From: Bacteroidaceae bacterium
GTDB lineage: Bacteria; Bacteroidota; Bacteroidia; Bacteroidales; Bacteroidaceae
DNA length: 64,000 bases
Direction: 5' to 3'
NCBI GenBank assembly: GCA_017464815.1
Contig: JAFTYI010000021.1
Coordinates: 1-64,000, forward strand
Part shown: piece after piece, positions 24,508 to 33,849 of the stretch
Layout: each line of letters begins with the position of its first letter
Numbering within the stretch: the first letter of the stretch is position 1
Position numbers and translations under genes: made by a program
Notes under the pieces: generated by a model
Databases searched by the model: none
Told to the model about the DNA's origin: nothing
The model's input: only the letters and a program-made list of their open reading frames with translations

Positions 24508-27500
24508 TTAGTCCTTAATTAAATTATCTGTCTTGGCCTTCTTGGTCATCTTGTCCTTGTGGCTCTGGTAGTACTCGTTCAGTTCACGAGCCTTACGCAT
24601 CTGACCGCGCTTACGCACAATGCCTACACCGGCAAACGAACAGAAGAGCACGGGCACGAGCAACAACGTAAGGATGGTAGAGATGGTCAGACCACCGATT
24701 ACGGAGATACCAAGAGGACGCCACATTTCGGCACCTTCACCTGAACTGATGGCCATAGGCACCATACCAAGAATGGTGGTCAGTGTGGTCATCAACACCG
24801 GACGGAGACGGCTACGACCTGCGGTAACTACTGAGTTGAGCACCGACATGCCTCGCTCGCGGCAAAGCATGGTGTAGTCGATGAGCACAATACCGTTCTT
24901 CACTACGATACCAATCAACATGATACCTCCCAAGAGGCTCATCACATTCAGGTTGGTACCCGTCAGGAAGAGAGCCAGCAACACACCACTGAAGGCGAAG
25001 GGCACTGACATCATGATGATGAACGGATAAGAGAGCGACTCGAACTGGGCAGCCATCACGATGTAAACCAACACCACGATGAGGATACCCAACACGCCGA
25101 GGTCGGCAAACGATTCCTGCTGGTCTTCATACGAACCGGAGATGTCGATGTTGTATCCGCTGGGCAGATCCATTTGAGCAATAACGGCATTGCTGGCGGT
25201 TACCACGTCACTCAATGTACCAGACACAACAGCTGATACGGTTACGATACGCTCACGGTCCTTACGCTCGATGGTAGGCGGATTCTGACGCTCGACAACC
25301 TGACCCACATCCTTCACACGGATGGCCTTGCCACCATTGTTATAGAGAAGGATGTTTTCCAGGTCCTCGATGCTCTGACGGAACTCGGGAGCATAGCGCA
25401 CCACGATGTCGTACTCGTCACCATCCTCGCGGAAGTAGGAAGCAGTGGCACCGTTCACACGGTTACGCAGGTAGGTGGCAGCAGTTCCCAAGTTCAATCC
25501 GTGCATAGCCAGCTTCTCGCGATCGAAGTCCACCTGATACTCGGGCTGGTAGTCCTGACGGCTGATGTTCACCTCGGATACTCCGTCAATCTTCAGCAAC
25601 TCACGCTTCAAGAGTTGTGAGAGGCTGTCGGTGATGGTGAAGTCGTAACCGTAGATTTCAAAGTCGGCAGTTGCCTGTCCACCCATACCACCTTGACCCA
25701 TAGTCACCTGTGTGCGGTCAAATTCGGGATAGCCCTTCAGGTCTTCACGCATCTGCTCGCAGACTTCTTCCATTCGGATGTCACGCTCAGTCACACTCAC
25801 CATACCGATATTGAAGGAGATGATGTGTGAACCATTCTCCTGCATAGAAGCAAAGGTATTGTCTGAGTCGGCCTGACCGATGGTGAAGTTACATGCACGC
25901 ATGTCGTCACCATAACGGGTCATCCACTTGTTGGCCAACTCTTCGGCCAGCTCCTGAGCACGCTCTACGCGGCTACCGATGGGCAAATAGAGTTTCACCG
26001 AAGCACGTCCGCTATCCTGTGTGGGGAAGAACTCGGTACCGATGCCTGTTGCACAGTAGAGGCTGAGAACGAAGATAAGCGCACAGCTACAAATGGATAT
26101 CACACGATGGCGGACTGCCCAATGCAGACGACGCTTGTACCACTCATCCAGCCCGTCCAACGCACGCTCGATGGGTTTGTAGAGAGTCAAGAAAATCTTG
26201 CTGGGCTTCTTCTGCAAACGGAGCATCTGAGAACACATCATCGGGGTAAAGGTCAAGGCTGCTACGGTTGACACGAACATAATCACACACATCATCCAAC
26301 CCAACTGTTCGAAGAGCACACCGGCCATACCGGTCACCATGGTCAAGGGGAAGAACACGGCAATCATGGTCAACGTAGAGGCGATAACGGAGATGGCCAC
26401 CTCGTTGGTTCCGTGGATAGAGGCCTGCTTGGGGTCGGCACCACGTTCGATGTGGGTGGTGACGTTTTCGAGTACCACAATGGCGTCGTCCACCACGCTA
26501 CCGATAGCGATGGAGAGACACGACATGGAGATGATGTTCAACGAACCGTCGGTGATGGCTAGATAGATGAACGAGGCCACCAACGAAAGAGGAATGGTGA
26601 TGCAGATAATCACCGTCGCACGCCAACGACCGAGGAAGAGGAACACCACCAGCACCACGAACAACATGGCGTAGGCAATGGTTTCAACAAGAGAGTCGAT
26701 GGTATTCTGAATGTTGTCGGAGGTGTTGACAATGATACCGAGCTTCACGTCGCTGGGCAGACGCTTCTGCAAATCGGGCAACTGATCCATTACGGCTTGC
26801 GAAATGGCAACGGAGTTACCACCCGACTGCTTCTGCACGATAATCATCGCACCCTGCTTGCCGTTGGTGAAGGTCTTCTGAGCACGCTCCTGCACACCGT
26901 CCACCACGCGAGCCACGTCGCGCAGGTAGATGTTGGCACCGTTGCGGCTACCAACCACCAAATTCTCCATCTCCACAGGATCAACGAATTCACCTTCGAC
27001 ACGGAGTGAATAGGTAGAGTTACCAATGTCAAACGTACCACCGGGGATGTTGCGGTTCTCGGCACCGATAAGGCCACTGATGGCCTCAACGGTCAGGCCA
27101 TAAGCCTCCAAGCGGTTGGGGTCGCAATAGACATTCACCTCGCGCTGGGGAGCACCGGCAATAGACACCGAACCCACACCAGGCACACGTGCCAAGGGGT
27201 TGGCCACGTTGTCGTCCAAAATCTTATAAAGGGCTGCCTGGCTCTCCTCGGCCTGTACGGACAGGAGGAGGATAGGCATCATGTCGGCGCTGAACTTGAA
27301 GATGATGGGGTTGTTCACTTCGTCGGGAAGAGAAGAAGTGACCATATCCAGTTTGTCGCGCACATCGTTGGTCAGCACATCAATGTCGTGGCCATACTCA
27401 AACTCCAAGGTTACGATAGAAATATTTTCGGAAGACTTGGAAGTAATATGTTTCAGGTACTCCACTGAATTCAGCGTGTTTTCCAACGGACGGGTCACGT

Positions 27501-27684
27501 TGTTCTCGATATCCTCGGCACTGGCACCGGGATAAGCCGTCATCACCATGATGGTGTTTGTCTCAATATCCGGCATCAGGTCGATGGGGAGTTTCGACAA
27601 TGAAAAGAGACCAAATATCGCCACCGCCACAAAGCAAAGCGTGGTCATAATCGGTTTTTTAACCGCTCCTTCGTATAAACTCAT
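24508..27684 (-). CDS. RND multidrug efflux transporter permease (AcrB/MexB-like, HAE1 family)
   Basis: 1058 residues, full length for this family, with 12 membrane segments in the usual 1+6... arrangement and two large periplasmic loops. The proton relay aspartates are in GSVVDDAIVVLENV (about residue 403). N-terminus KPIMTTLCFVAVAIFGLFSL is the first membrane helix. It exports drugs, bile salts or lipids using the proton gradient, together with the adaptor and TolC-like genes upstream. A charged tail (KDKMTKKAKTDNLIKD) ends the protein. 100 nt of A/T repeat separates it from the adaptor gene. Confidence 0.95.
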   Translation of the reverse strand: MSLYEGAVKKPIMTTLCFVAVAIFGLFSLSKLPIDLMPDIETNTIMVMTAYPGASAEDIENNVTRPLENTLNSVEYLKHITSKSSENISIVTLEFEYGHDIDVLTNDVRDKLDMVTSSLPDEVNNPIIFKFSADMMPILLLSVQAEESQAALYKILDDNVANPLARVPGVGSVSIAGAPQREVNVYCDPNRLEAYGLTVEAISGLIGAENRNIPGGTFDIGNSTYSLRVEGEFVDPVEMENLVVGSRNGANIYLRDVARVVDGVQERAQKTFTNGKQGAMIIVQKQSGGNSVAISQAVMDQLPDLQKRLPSDVKLGIIVNTSDNIQNTIDSLVETIAYAMLFVVLVVFLFLGRWRATVIICITIPLSLVASFIYLAITDGSLNIISMSCLSIAIGSVVDDAIVVLENVTTHIERGADPKQASIHGTNEVAISVIASTLTMIAVFFPLTMVTGMAGVLFEQLGWMMCVIMFVSTVAALTFTPMMCSQMLRLQKKPSKIFLTLYKPIERALDGLDEWYKRRLHWAVRHRVISICSCALIFVLSLYCATGIGTEFFPTQDSGRASVKLYLPIGSRVERAQELAEELANKWMTRYGDDMRACNFTIGQADSDNTFASMQENGSHIISFNIGMVSVTERDIRMEEVCEQMREDLKGYPEFDRTQVTMGQGGMGGQATADFEIYGYDFTITDSLSQLLKRELLKIDGVSEVNISRQDYQPEYQVDFDREKLAMHGLNLGTAATYLRNRVNGATASYFREDGDEYDIVVRYAPEFRQSIEDLENILLYNNGGKAIRVKDVGQVVERQNPPTIERKDRERIVTVSAVVSGTLSDVVTASNAVIAQMDLPSGYNIDISGSYEDQQESFADLGVLGILIVVLVYIVMAAQFESLSYPFIIMMSVPFAFSGVLLALFLTGTNLNVMSLLGGIMLIGIVVKNGIVLIDYTMLCRERGMSVLNSVVTAGRSRLRPVLMTTLTTILGMVPMAISSGEGAEMWRPLGISVIGGLTISTILTLLLVPVLFCSFAGVGIVRKRGQMRKARELNEYYQSHKDKMTKKAKTDNLIKD

Positions 27685-27691
27685 ACTTTTC

Positions 27692-27779
27692 TAATTAAAA
27701 GTTAAAAGTTAAAAATTAAAAATCGAACAAAGCTAAGCGAACTTGCAGCTTTTAATTTTTAATTCTTAATTTTTAATTG
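27692..27779. repeat. A/T-rich inverted repeat between adaptor and permease genes
   Basis: AATTAAAAGTTAAAAGTTAA on the left faces CTTTTAATTTTTAATTCTTA on the right, with a central GAACAAAGCTAAGCGAACTT. Same family as 3848 and 5035. Confidence 0.6.
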
Positions 27780-27783
27780 ATTA

Positions 27784-28818
27784 TTATTTCTCTACCGTCA
27801 CTTCCATGCCGTTCAACAGAGCCTTCTGTCCGGCAATTACAACCTGTGAATTGTTGTCCACACCTGAAAGCAACTCATACTCGGTGTTCATGCGACGGCC
27901 CAGCTGTACTTTGTTGTAAGACACAGTCTTGTCTTTACCATTGTACACATACACATAGCGGTCGCCTGAACCTGCCTGCTTCACAACGGCCATGTCGGGC
28001 ACAACCACGTGGTCGGCCGTACCGAAGTTCATGATAACGCGGGCAAACATACCCGGACGGATGCGCTGGTTAGCATTGGCCACCTTCACCTCTACGGGGA
28101 ATGTGCGGGTAGCAGCGTCGATGGTGGGATAGATGAGGTCAACCATACCGGTGAACTCCTCGTCGCCATACACGTCGAGCTTCACGGTCACCTTGTCGCC
28201 CTTCTTCACTTTGGGGAAGTTGTTCTCTGACACATTCACCACCAGCTTTACGGGTGAAATCTGCTCAACTACGAGCACGGGACTTGCTCCGCCATAGAGG
28301 TCGCCATTATCGTAGTTGCGGGCGGTGACGATGCCGTTGATGGGAGAAACCAACTGGGTGTTCTCTATCATATTGGCGTATGAACGACGGAGTTTGTCGA
28401 GGTTGGTGCGCATGGCATCCCAATTTGACTTTGACACACCGCCCACCTTGTAGAGTTCGTCGATACGCTTGAACTCTGTCTCCATGTTGTCGAGGTCGTA
28501 TTTCAATGATGTTGAATTCACGTCGTCCATCTCAACGAGTTTCTGACCTTTCTTCACCTGGTCGCCCACTTCCACCAGGATGCGCTTGATGCGCACGGGG
28601 GTTGAGGGGGCAATCTTGTTCACCACGTCGGCCTTCACCGTTGCCGTGTACTCGGCCACTTGATCAACGGGACGCACTGACACCTTTGCCAACTTCACCA
28701 CGGGTTTCTCAACCGTTGTTGCTTGGGCAGTTGTCGCTTCACTTTCGCTCTTCGAGCTGCATGCACTTGCGGTCATCACCAGAGCGGCAAGTGCCATCAT
28801 TTGAAAATTGATTTTCAT
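27784..28818 (-). CDS. RND efflux periplasmic adaptor (membrane fusion protein, lipoprotein)
   Basis: 344 residues. The N-terminus MKINFQMMALAALVMTASAC is a lipoprotein signal with a Cys at residue 20. A biotinyl/lipoyl-like hairpin domain (VNKIAPSTPVRIKRILVEVGDQVKKGQKL near 67-95), a coiled coil and beta-barrel parts follow in the order of AcrA-type adaptors. It bridges the inner-membrane pump and the outer-membrane channel. Second structural gene in the TetR-headed operon. Confidence 0.93.
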   Translation of the reverse strand: MKINFQMMALAALVMTASACSSKSESEATTAQATTVEKPVVKLAKVSVRPVDQVAEYTATVKADVVNKIAPSTPVRIKRILVEVGDQVKKGQKLVEMDDVNSTSLKYDLDNMETEFKRIDELYKVGGVSKSNWDAMRTNLDKLRRSYANMIENTQLVSPINGIVTARNYDNGDLYGGASPVLVVEQISPVKLVVNVSENNFPKVKKGDKVTVKLDVYGDEEFTGMVDLIYPTIDAATRTFPVEVKVANANQRIRPGMFARVIMNFGTADHVVVPDMAVVKQAGSGDRYVYVYNGKDKTVSYNKVQLGRRMNTEYELLSGVDNNSQVVIAGQKALLNGMEVTVEK

Positions 28819-28864
28819 ACCTTATTATATATTCTTTTTTTGTTTTATCTGATTTGTTGTTGTT

Positions 28865-30178
28865 TTATTCTTCACGTCCGAGCACCAGGTCGAGGTCGGC
28901 CTTGGCGGTCAGGTAATCATAGATGGATTGTCCGTAGGTCAACTCGGCTTGTGTGAGCGAAACCTGTGAGCTGTTGAGCTCGAGCACGGTGCCTGCACCC
29001 ACTTCGTAGCGCTTCTTCGAGATAGAGAGTGCCTTGTTGGCTTGGTTCATTGCCTCCTTGTTTGAGAGCACCTGTTCAGAGCTTGCCTTCATGTTGCTCT
29101 TGTAGCTTGTCACCTGCATGTTCAGTTTGCGCTCGGTGTCAATGCGGGTCAGCTCAAGCTGGGTGCGTTGCAGGCGGGCGCTCTTCAACTTGGTGAAGTT
29201 GCTTGCCTTGAAGATGGGGATGCTGAGGTTGAAGGTCAATTGGGAGCTTCCTACCCAGCTGTAGTCAAACACATTCCAATGGTCGTTGTACATAGATTGG
29301 TACTGGCCGGTAAGAGCTACGGCAAACGTGGGCATGAAGCCTGTCTTCTGCAATCCGATGTTCTTCTGCAACATCTGGTCATTGAGTGCAAACTGGCGCA
29401 TGGTGCTGTTGTTCTCCAATCCGAAGTTGTCGTTGTCGAGTTGGTTGGTGAAGACCATGTTCTCGTAGCTGTTGAGTTTCTCGGAAACCACCACGTCGAT
29501 GTCTTCAGTGATACCCATCAACACCTTCAATTGGATTTTTGAAAGGCGCACACCGTTTTCGGCAGAAACCACACTGGGCTTCACGTTGCGCATCTGCACC
29601 TCGGCACTAATCTTGTCGTATTCGCTCACCAGGCCTTGCTCGAAGCGGGAGTTCACCACGTTGTAGTTCTCCTCGGCCAATGCATAGCTGCGCTTCAACA
29701 CTTCGTAGCTGTCCTGCGTCAACATCAATTGGTAGTATGCTTTTGTCACCTGATTGATGAGGTCGAGACGTGACGAACGGGCTTTCTCCAAAGCCAATTC
29801 AACGTCGGTCTTCGTCAGCGACATGCTCTTGTACACGGCAGGAGCAAACACGGGGATGCTGAGAGTTGCTACAGCAGCAGCCGTATTCACTCCATCGTCA
29901 CCCATACGGAACGACATTCCGTTCAACTTCATTTCAGGAGCCTTAATGGTGTGTTGCCACGAACCAACCAGACTTACCTCGGGCAACAATGATTGCCAGG
30001 CTTGTTTGTTTGCCACTTTCTTCAACACAATCTCCTGGTCGGCAACCTTAATCGTAGGGTTGTCGGCAAGAGCAATCTCCAACGCCTTGTCCAATGTCAG
30101 ATTCAGCGTTTCCTGCGCACTGACGGCTCCCGTCAACAACAGAGCCAGAGCCAATGCCAAGCAGTTCTTACTTCTCAT
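28865..30178 (-). CDS. TolC-family outer membrane efflux channel
   Basis: 437 residues with a Sec signal peptide (about 1-21, LALALALLLTGAVSA). Two repeats of long helices typical of outer membrane efflux proteins, with the recurrent pattern of family ends (KRYEVGAGTVLELNSSQVSLTQAEL near residue 385). Forms the outer-membrane exit duct of the pump. First structural gene after the TetR regulator, 39 nt away. Confidence 0.93.
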   Translation of the reverse strand: MRSKNCLALALALLLTGAVSAQETLNLTLDKALEIALADNPTIKVADQEIVLKKVANKQAWQSLLPEVSLVGSWQHTIKAPEMKLNGMSFRMGDDGVNTAAAVATLSIPVFAPAVYKSMSLTKTDVELALEKARSSRLDLINQVTKAYYQLMLTQDSYEVLKRSYALAEENYNVVNSRFEQGLVSEYDKISAEVQMRNVKPSVVSAENGVRLSKIQLKVLMGITEDIDVVVSEKLNSYENMVFTNQLDNDNFGLENNSTMRQFALNDQMLQKNIGLQKTGFMPTFAVALTGQYQSMYNDHWNVFDYSWVGSSQLTFNLSIPIFKASNFTKLKSARLQRTQLELTRIDTERKLNMQVTSYKSNMKASSEQVLSNKEAMNQANKALSISKKRYEVGAGTVLELNSSQVSLTQAELTYGQSIYDYLTAKADLDLVLGREE

Positions 30179-30217
30179 ACGTCTTACTTAATTGATTTAT
30201 ATAATCCTATAATTACT

Positions 30218-30844
30218 TTATTTCTCTCTCTCAAAGAACTCGTCCAACATGCGCATTCCCTTCTCGGTGCAGATGCCCCGCATGTTCACGCGCACCACGG
30301 TGTCGAGCACATCCGTCAGTGTCCATTGTTCCATCATCACTTTGCTATTCAGGAAACCATTCATGGAGAGGTCCATCAGGAACTGGAAGATTTCAAAGTT
30401 GATGTCCGTGCGGAAGAGGCCTTGCTGGATGCCTACTTGATAGAACTTCTTTGAGTTCTCGGCACTCTGCGCTTTCTGTTGCTTCAAGAACTCGGCCACT
30501 TTGGGGTACTTCCGAATCTCCAGATACATGGAGGGGTGGATGTTCTTCATCTGATTCATCCCGTGTTGATAGAGGCGGAGCACGATTTCCAAGACATTGT
30601 CGGCCGTGGCCACCACTTGTGCCACAAACTCGCGCTTCCGCTCTTCCTTCAGCTTCATCCCTTCGAGCAGGAGTTCTTCCTTGTCGGCAAACATTTCATA
30701 GAGGGTGCGCTTGCTCATGCCAAGGGCTGCGGCCACGTCGTCCATGCGCACGGCGCGGATGCCCTGCTCGGCAAACATCTTGCCGGCCATGTCTATCACG
30801 CGGTTGCGTTGCTCAGTGTGCGTATGCTTGTCAACAACCTCCAT
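30218..30844 (-). CDS. TetR/AcrR-family transcriptional regulator of the efflux operon
   Basis: 208 residues with an N-terminal TetR helix-turn-helix (IRAVRMDDVAAALGMSKRTLYEMFADKEELL, roughly residues 33-63, shown here only by its key pattern MDDVAAALGMSKRTLYEMF). The C-terminal ligand domain has no diagnostic motif. It is the first gene of the operon TetR-TolC-adaptor-RND-PG0541, so it probably autoregulates the operon from the promoter at 30904-30935. Confidence 0.9.
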   Translation of the reverse strand: MEVVDKHTHTEQRNRVIDMAGKMFAEQGIRAVRMDDVAAALGMSKRTLYEMFADKEELLLEGMKLKEERKREFVAQVVATADNVLEIVLRLYQHGMNQMKNIHPSMYLEIRKYPKVAEFLKQQKAQSAENSKKFYQVGIQQGLFRTDINFEIFQFLMDLSMNGFLNSKVMMEQWTLTDVLDTVVRVNMRGICTEKGMRMLDEFFEREK

Positions 30845-30903
30845 ATATTCTAATAATGATGATAAAATCTGTACCTTAAAAAAAATGTTCTATAAACACG
30901 CTG

Positions 30904-30935
30904 CAAAGGTACGTAGAAAACTGCAACCATACAAA
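30904..30935 (-). promoter_or_regulatory. Promoter of the TetR-RND efflux operon
   Basis: On the minus strand TTTG (30935-30932), 20 nt spacer and TACCTTTG (30911-30904): a complete consensus promoter. A TetR operator is expected in the 60 nt before the ATG but no clear palindrome was seen. Confidence 0.75.
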
Positions 30936-31030
30936 AAGTTTCCTACAGAAGTTACAATATTTATGTTTTGTTCACATATCACCCGAATGGCATTCGAGAA
31001 TATGGACAAGTCGTCGGTAAAATGTGACAA

Positions 31031-31912
31031 TCATCCCTTCTTTTCCCTGCGGTATTCGCGAGGCGAACAGCCCATCACCTGCTTGAAGAGGCGCGAGAAG
31101 TAGTAGGGGTCTTCGATGCCCACCTTGAAACAGACTTGATTGACCTTCATGTCGGTGAAGTCGAGCAGTTCGCATGCCCGCTGGATGCGCAGCTGGTTGA
31201 AGTAGGCCATCGGGCTTTGTCCCGTGGCTTCGCAGAAGAGCGACGAGAAGTGCGAGGGGGAATATCCCGTGAAAGCAGCCATGTCGGCCAGCGTCAGTTT
31301 GCGTTCGATATGCTCGTTCATGAAGTGGACGACGGACTCCAACAGGGTGTCGTCGGCGTGGCTCTCGGCATTGCGGTATTGCACCCAATAGCAGAGCGAC
31401 CCGAGGAAGTGGTGGAAAAGGGAGCTGACGTAGTTGAGATTGTCGCGACTGTATCCCAACTTCAGAATGTTGAACATCTCCTCAAACAAGGCAATGCGCT
31501 GGTTGATGCGTGATTGCACACCCGGATTGAGCGTCACGGGCGAGGCGCCTCCGGTGACGTAGCTCGAGGCCAATGTGCCCTTGAAGTGAATCCAATAGAT
31601 TGTCCAGGGGTTCTCCTTGTCGGCTCCGTACTCATGCGGCACACCGGCCGGAAGAATGACGAACTGGTTGGCGCTAATCGTGTGTCTCACCCCACCGGCC
31701 ACACACCACCCTGCCCCATCGGTGCAATAGATGAGGATGTATTGCCCGATGCCGTTGGTGCGCGCCCTGTAGTGGTGGGCCGCACGGGGATAATAGCCCA
31801 TGTCCGTCACGTGCAATGCGGCCGACAGGGGGCTGCTCTCCATCTGCTCAACTATCATGCGGGGCAACACGATGGCGCGTTCGCCCTTGAATCCGTCCTT
31901 CAAATGTGGCAT
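31031..31912 (-). CDS. AraC-family transcriptional regulator
   Basis: 293 residues. The N-terminal part is a cupin-like sugar-binding domain (YILIYCTDGAGWCVAGG near residue 58, LPAGVPHEYGAD near 86) and the C-terminal 100 residues carry two helix-turn-helix motifs (LADMAAFTGYSPSHFSSLF and VCFKVGIEDPYYFSRLFK). ATG 31912 is used because a -7 element at 31938-31945 excludes the longer frame. Divergent from the MFS transporter gene, with a 22-nt array between them; it is likely to control that transporter and the CAZyme genes after it, with a sugar as inducer. Confidence 0.88.
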   Translation of the reverse strand: MPHLKDGFKGERAIVLPRMIVEQMESSPLSAALHVTDMGYYPRAAHHYRARTNGIGQYILIYCTDGAGWCVAGGVRHTISANQFVILPAGVPHEYGADKENPWTIYWIHFKGTLASSYVTGGASPVTLNPGVQSRINQRIALFEEMFNILKLGYSRDNLNYVSSLFHHFLGSLCYWVQYRNAESHADDTLLESVVHFMNEHIERKLTLADMAAFTGYSPSHFSSLFCEATGQSPMAYFNQLRIQRACELLDFTDMKVNQVCFKVGIEDPYYFSRLFKQVMGCSPREYRREKKG

Positions 31913-31937
31913 TGTCAACTGGTTTCCTTTCTGCCTG

Positions 31938-31945
31938 CAAAAGTA
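31938..31945 (-). promoter_or_regulatory. Putative promoter of the araC-like gene
   Basis: CAAAAGTA reads TACTTTTG on the minus strand, a -7 match 25 nt upstream of the chosen ATG. No clear -33 element. Confidence 0.5.
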
Positions 31946-32100
31946 ACATTTTCTAGTCACATTCCCTACATAATAAGGAAGAATTCTGATGAATTTCCCT
32001 CCGTCGTCCCCACCTTATACGGCGCTTTGCGCTTGGATGCCCATCTGAATCCCCTCACATCCCTACTTTCAAGCGATAAGACCTATGACTTTTACACCTT

Positions 32101-32180
32101 ATCACAGATGTGATTAAGTCTGCTCACGGATGTGATTAAGTTTGCTCACAGATGTGATTAGACTTCATCACATCTGTGAT
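32101..32180. repeat. Four-unit array with exact 22-nt period between AraC and MFS genes
   Basis: 14-nt palindromic cores at 32101 (ATCACAGATGTGAT), 32123 (CTCACGGATGTGAT), 32145 (CTCACAGATGTGAT) and 32167 (ATCACATCTGTGAT). The starts are exactly 22 nt apart. The last copy has the core reverse-complemented, so the last two can form a 13-bp stem with an 8-nt loop. The spacers are TAAGTCTG, TAAGTTTG and TAGACTTC. It lies about 100 nt upstream of the transporter's -7 element, within 31913-32325, which otherwise holds only the two promoters. It could be an operator array for the AraC protein or a member of a repeat class (see findings). Confidence 0.85.
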
Positions 32181-32285
32181 AAGGCCCAACGATAAGGAGA
32201 TGAAGGGAGGAAGAACGCGAGAGCATCGTAATATTCTCCATCTTCTTTATCTCTCCATTCTATGCCACCCGTCGGCATAAATGTG

Positions 32286-32293
32286 TACTTTTG
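32286..32293 (+). promoter_or_regulatory. Putative promoter of the MFS sugar transporter gene
   Basis: TACTTTTG matches the -7 element; 32 nt before the chosen ATG. No clear -33 element, as expected if an activator such as the AraC protein is needed. Confidence 0.5.
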
Positions 32294-32325
32294 CGGCAAT
32301 TAATCACAAATCAAACATTCATCTC

Positions 32326-33753
32326 ATGAACAAACTGAATCAAAAGTTTATCTATTTCATCTGCCTCGTGTCGGCCATGGGCGGCCTGCTCTTCGGCTAC
32401 GACTGGGTGGTGATTGGCGGTGCAAAGCCTTTCTATGAACTGTTTTTCGGCATCTCCGACTCGCCGGTGATGCAGGGTGTGGCCATGTCAACGGCCCTCG
32501 TTGGTTGCCTCATCGGTGCGATGGTGGCGGGTGCGATGGCCGACAAGTACGGACGCAAGCCGTTGCTCATCTGGTCGGCGGTGCTCTTCACCGTGTCGGC
32601 GGTGGCCACGGGCGCGTTCGACGACTTCACCTTATTCAATATAGCACGCTTCATCGGAGGCGTGGGCATCGGCATTGCCTCGGCCCTCTCGCCCATGTAC
32701 ATTGCCGAAGTGGCGCCCACGGCGGTGCGCGGACGGTTGGTGTCGCTCAACCAGATGACCATCGTGCTGGGCATCTTGGGCGCACAGATATGCAACTGGC
32801 AGATTGCCGAACCGCTTCCCGAGGCCGTAGCCGCCATGCAAGTGTCGGGCGTAGCGGTGCAAGAGGCTATGGCTGATGCCTTTATCCTTGAATCATGGAA
32901 TGGCCAGATGGGCTGGCGCTGGATGTTTTGGGCCGAAGCCTTGCCGGCGGCTCTCTTCCTCATCCTGGCCTTCTTCATCCCCGAAAGCCCGCGCTACATG
33001 GCCATGAAGGGCGAGGACGGGAAAGCCCTTGCCACTCTGTCGATGATAGGTGGCGAGGAGTATGCCCGCGAGGAGCTGACCGTCATCAATGCCACCCGTG
33101 CGGCCGAAGCCGAACAGGCAGGATTGAAGACCCTCTTCACCCGCAAGTATGCCGCCGTGCTCACACTGGGTATCGTGGTAGCCGTCTTCCAGCAATGGTG
33201 TGGCACAAACGTCATCTTCAACTATGCCCAAGAGATTTTCTCTGCCGCCGGCTATAGCGTAGGCGACGTGCTTTTCAACATCGTCATCACCGGCGTGGCC
33301 AACGTCATCTTCACCATCGTGGCCCTTTTCACCATCGACCGCTGGGGACGCCGTTCATTGATGCTCTTCGGAGCCTCATCCTTGGCCATCATCTACCTCA
33401 TCCTGGGCACTTGCTATCATCTGCAAATCACCGGTTTCTTCATGGTCATCCTGGTGGTAGCCGCCATCTCGGCTTACGCCATGACCCTCGGCCCCGTCAC
33501 CTGGGTGCTGTTGGCCGAAATCTTCCCCAACAAAGTGCGCGGCGTGGCCATGGCCACCTGCACCTTTGCCCTCTGGACAGGATGCACCACCCTCACCTAC
33601 TCCTTCCCCTCGATGAATGCAGCCCTTGGCAGTAGCGGCACCTTCTGGATTTATGCCGCCATCTGCGCCGCCGGCTTCATCTATCTCTTCCGCCGTTGCC
33701 CCGAAACAAAGGGCATCTCCCTGGAGGAATTGGAAAAGAAATTGGTGAAGTAA
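32326..33753 (+). CDS. MFS sugar:proton symporter (XylE-like)
   Basis: 475 residues with about 12 membrane helices. Sugar transporter family signatures: GGLLFGYDWVVIGG near residue 20, DKYGRKPLL (loop 2-3) near 76, PESPRYMAMKG near 217 and the C-terminal PETKGISLEELEKKL. It imports a pentose or hexose with protons across the inner membrane. The ATG at 32326 is used because the promoter occupies 32286-32293. It heads the CAZyme run that follows and is divergent from the AraC regulator. No SusC/SusD importer is present in this locus. A tandem GGAACTATA spacer separates it from the DUF5107 gene. Confidence 0.9.
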   Translation: MNKLNQKFIYFICLVSAMGGLLFGYDWVVIGGAKPFYELFFGISDSPVMQGVAMSTALVGCLIGAMVAGAMADKYGRKPLLIWSAVLFTVSAVATGAFDDFTLFNIARFIGGVGIGIASALSPMYIAEVAPTAVRGRLVSLNQMTIVLGILGAQICNWQIAEPLPEAVAAMQVSGVAVQEAMADAFILESWNGQMGWRWMFWAEALPAALFLILAFFIPESPRYMAMKGEDGKALATLSMIGGEEYAREELTVINATRAAEAEQAGLKTLFTRKYAAVLTLGIVVAVFQQWCGTNVIFNYAQEIFSAAGYSVGDVLFNIVITGVANVIFTIVALFTIDRWGRRSLMLFGASSLAIIYLILGTCYHLQITGFFMVILVVAAISAYAMTLGPVTWVLLAEIFPNKVRGVAMATCTFALWTGCTTLTYSFPSMNAALGSSGTFWIYAAICAAGFIYLFRRCPETKGISLEELEKKLVK

Positions 33754-33770
33754 ATTCAATATAGGAACTA

Positions 33771-33828
33771 TATCTTTATAGAAAACTATAGGAACTATAG
33801 GAACTATAAAAACTATAGAAACTATAAA
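33771..33828 (+). repeat. GGAACTATA tandem repeat
   Basis: Five or six copies of (A/G)GAACTATA or AAACTATA, about 9 nt each, between the transporter and DUF5107 genes. No function evident. Confidence 0.6.
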
Positions 33829-33849
33829 ATCTAAAAAAAACATCAAACA

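Noticed and set aside
32101-32180. CRISPR array
   Set aside because: Units are 22 nt in total, with no variable spacers of about 30 nt, only four copies, and no cas gene in the window.
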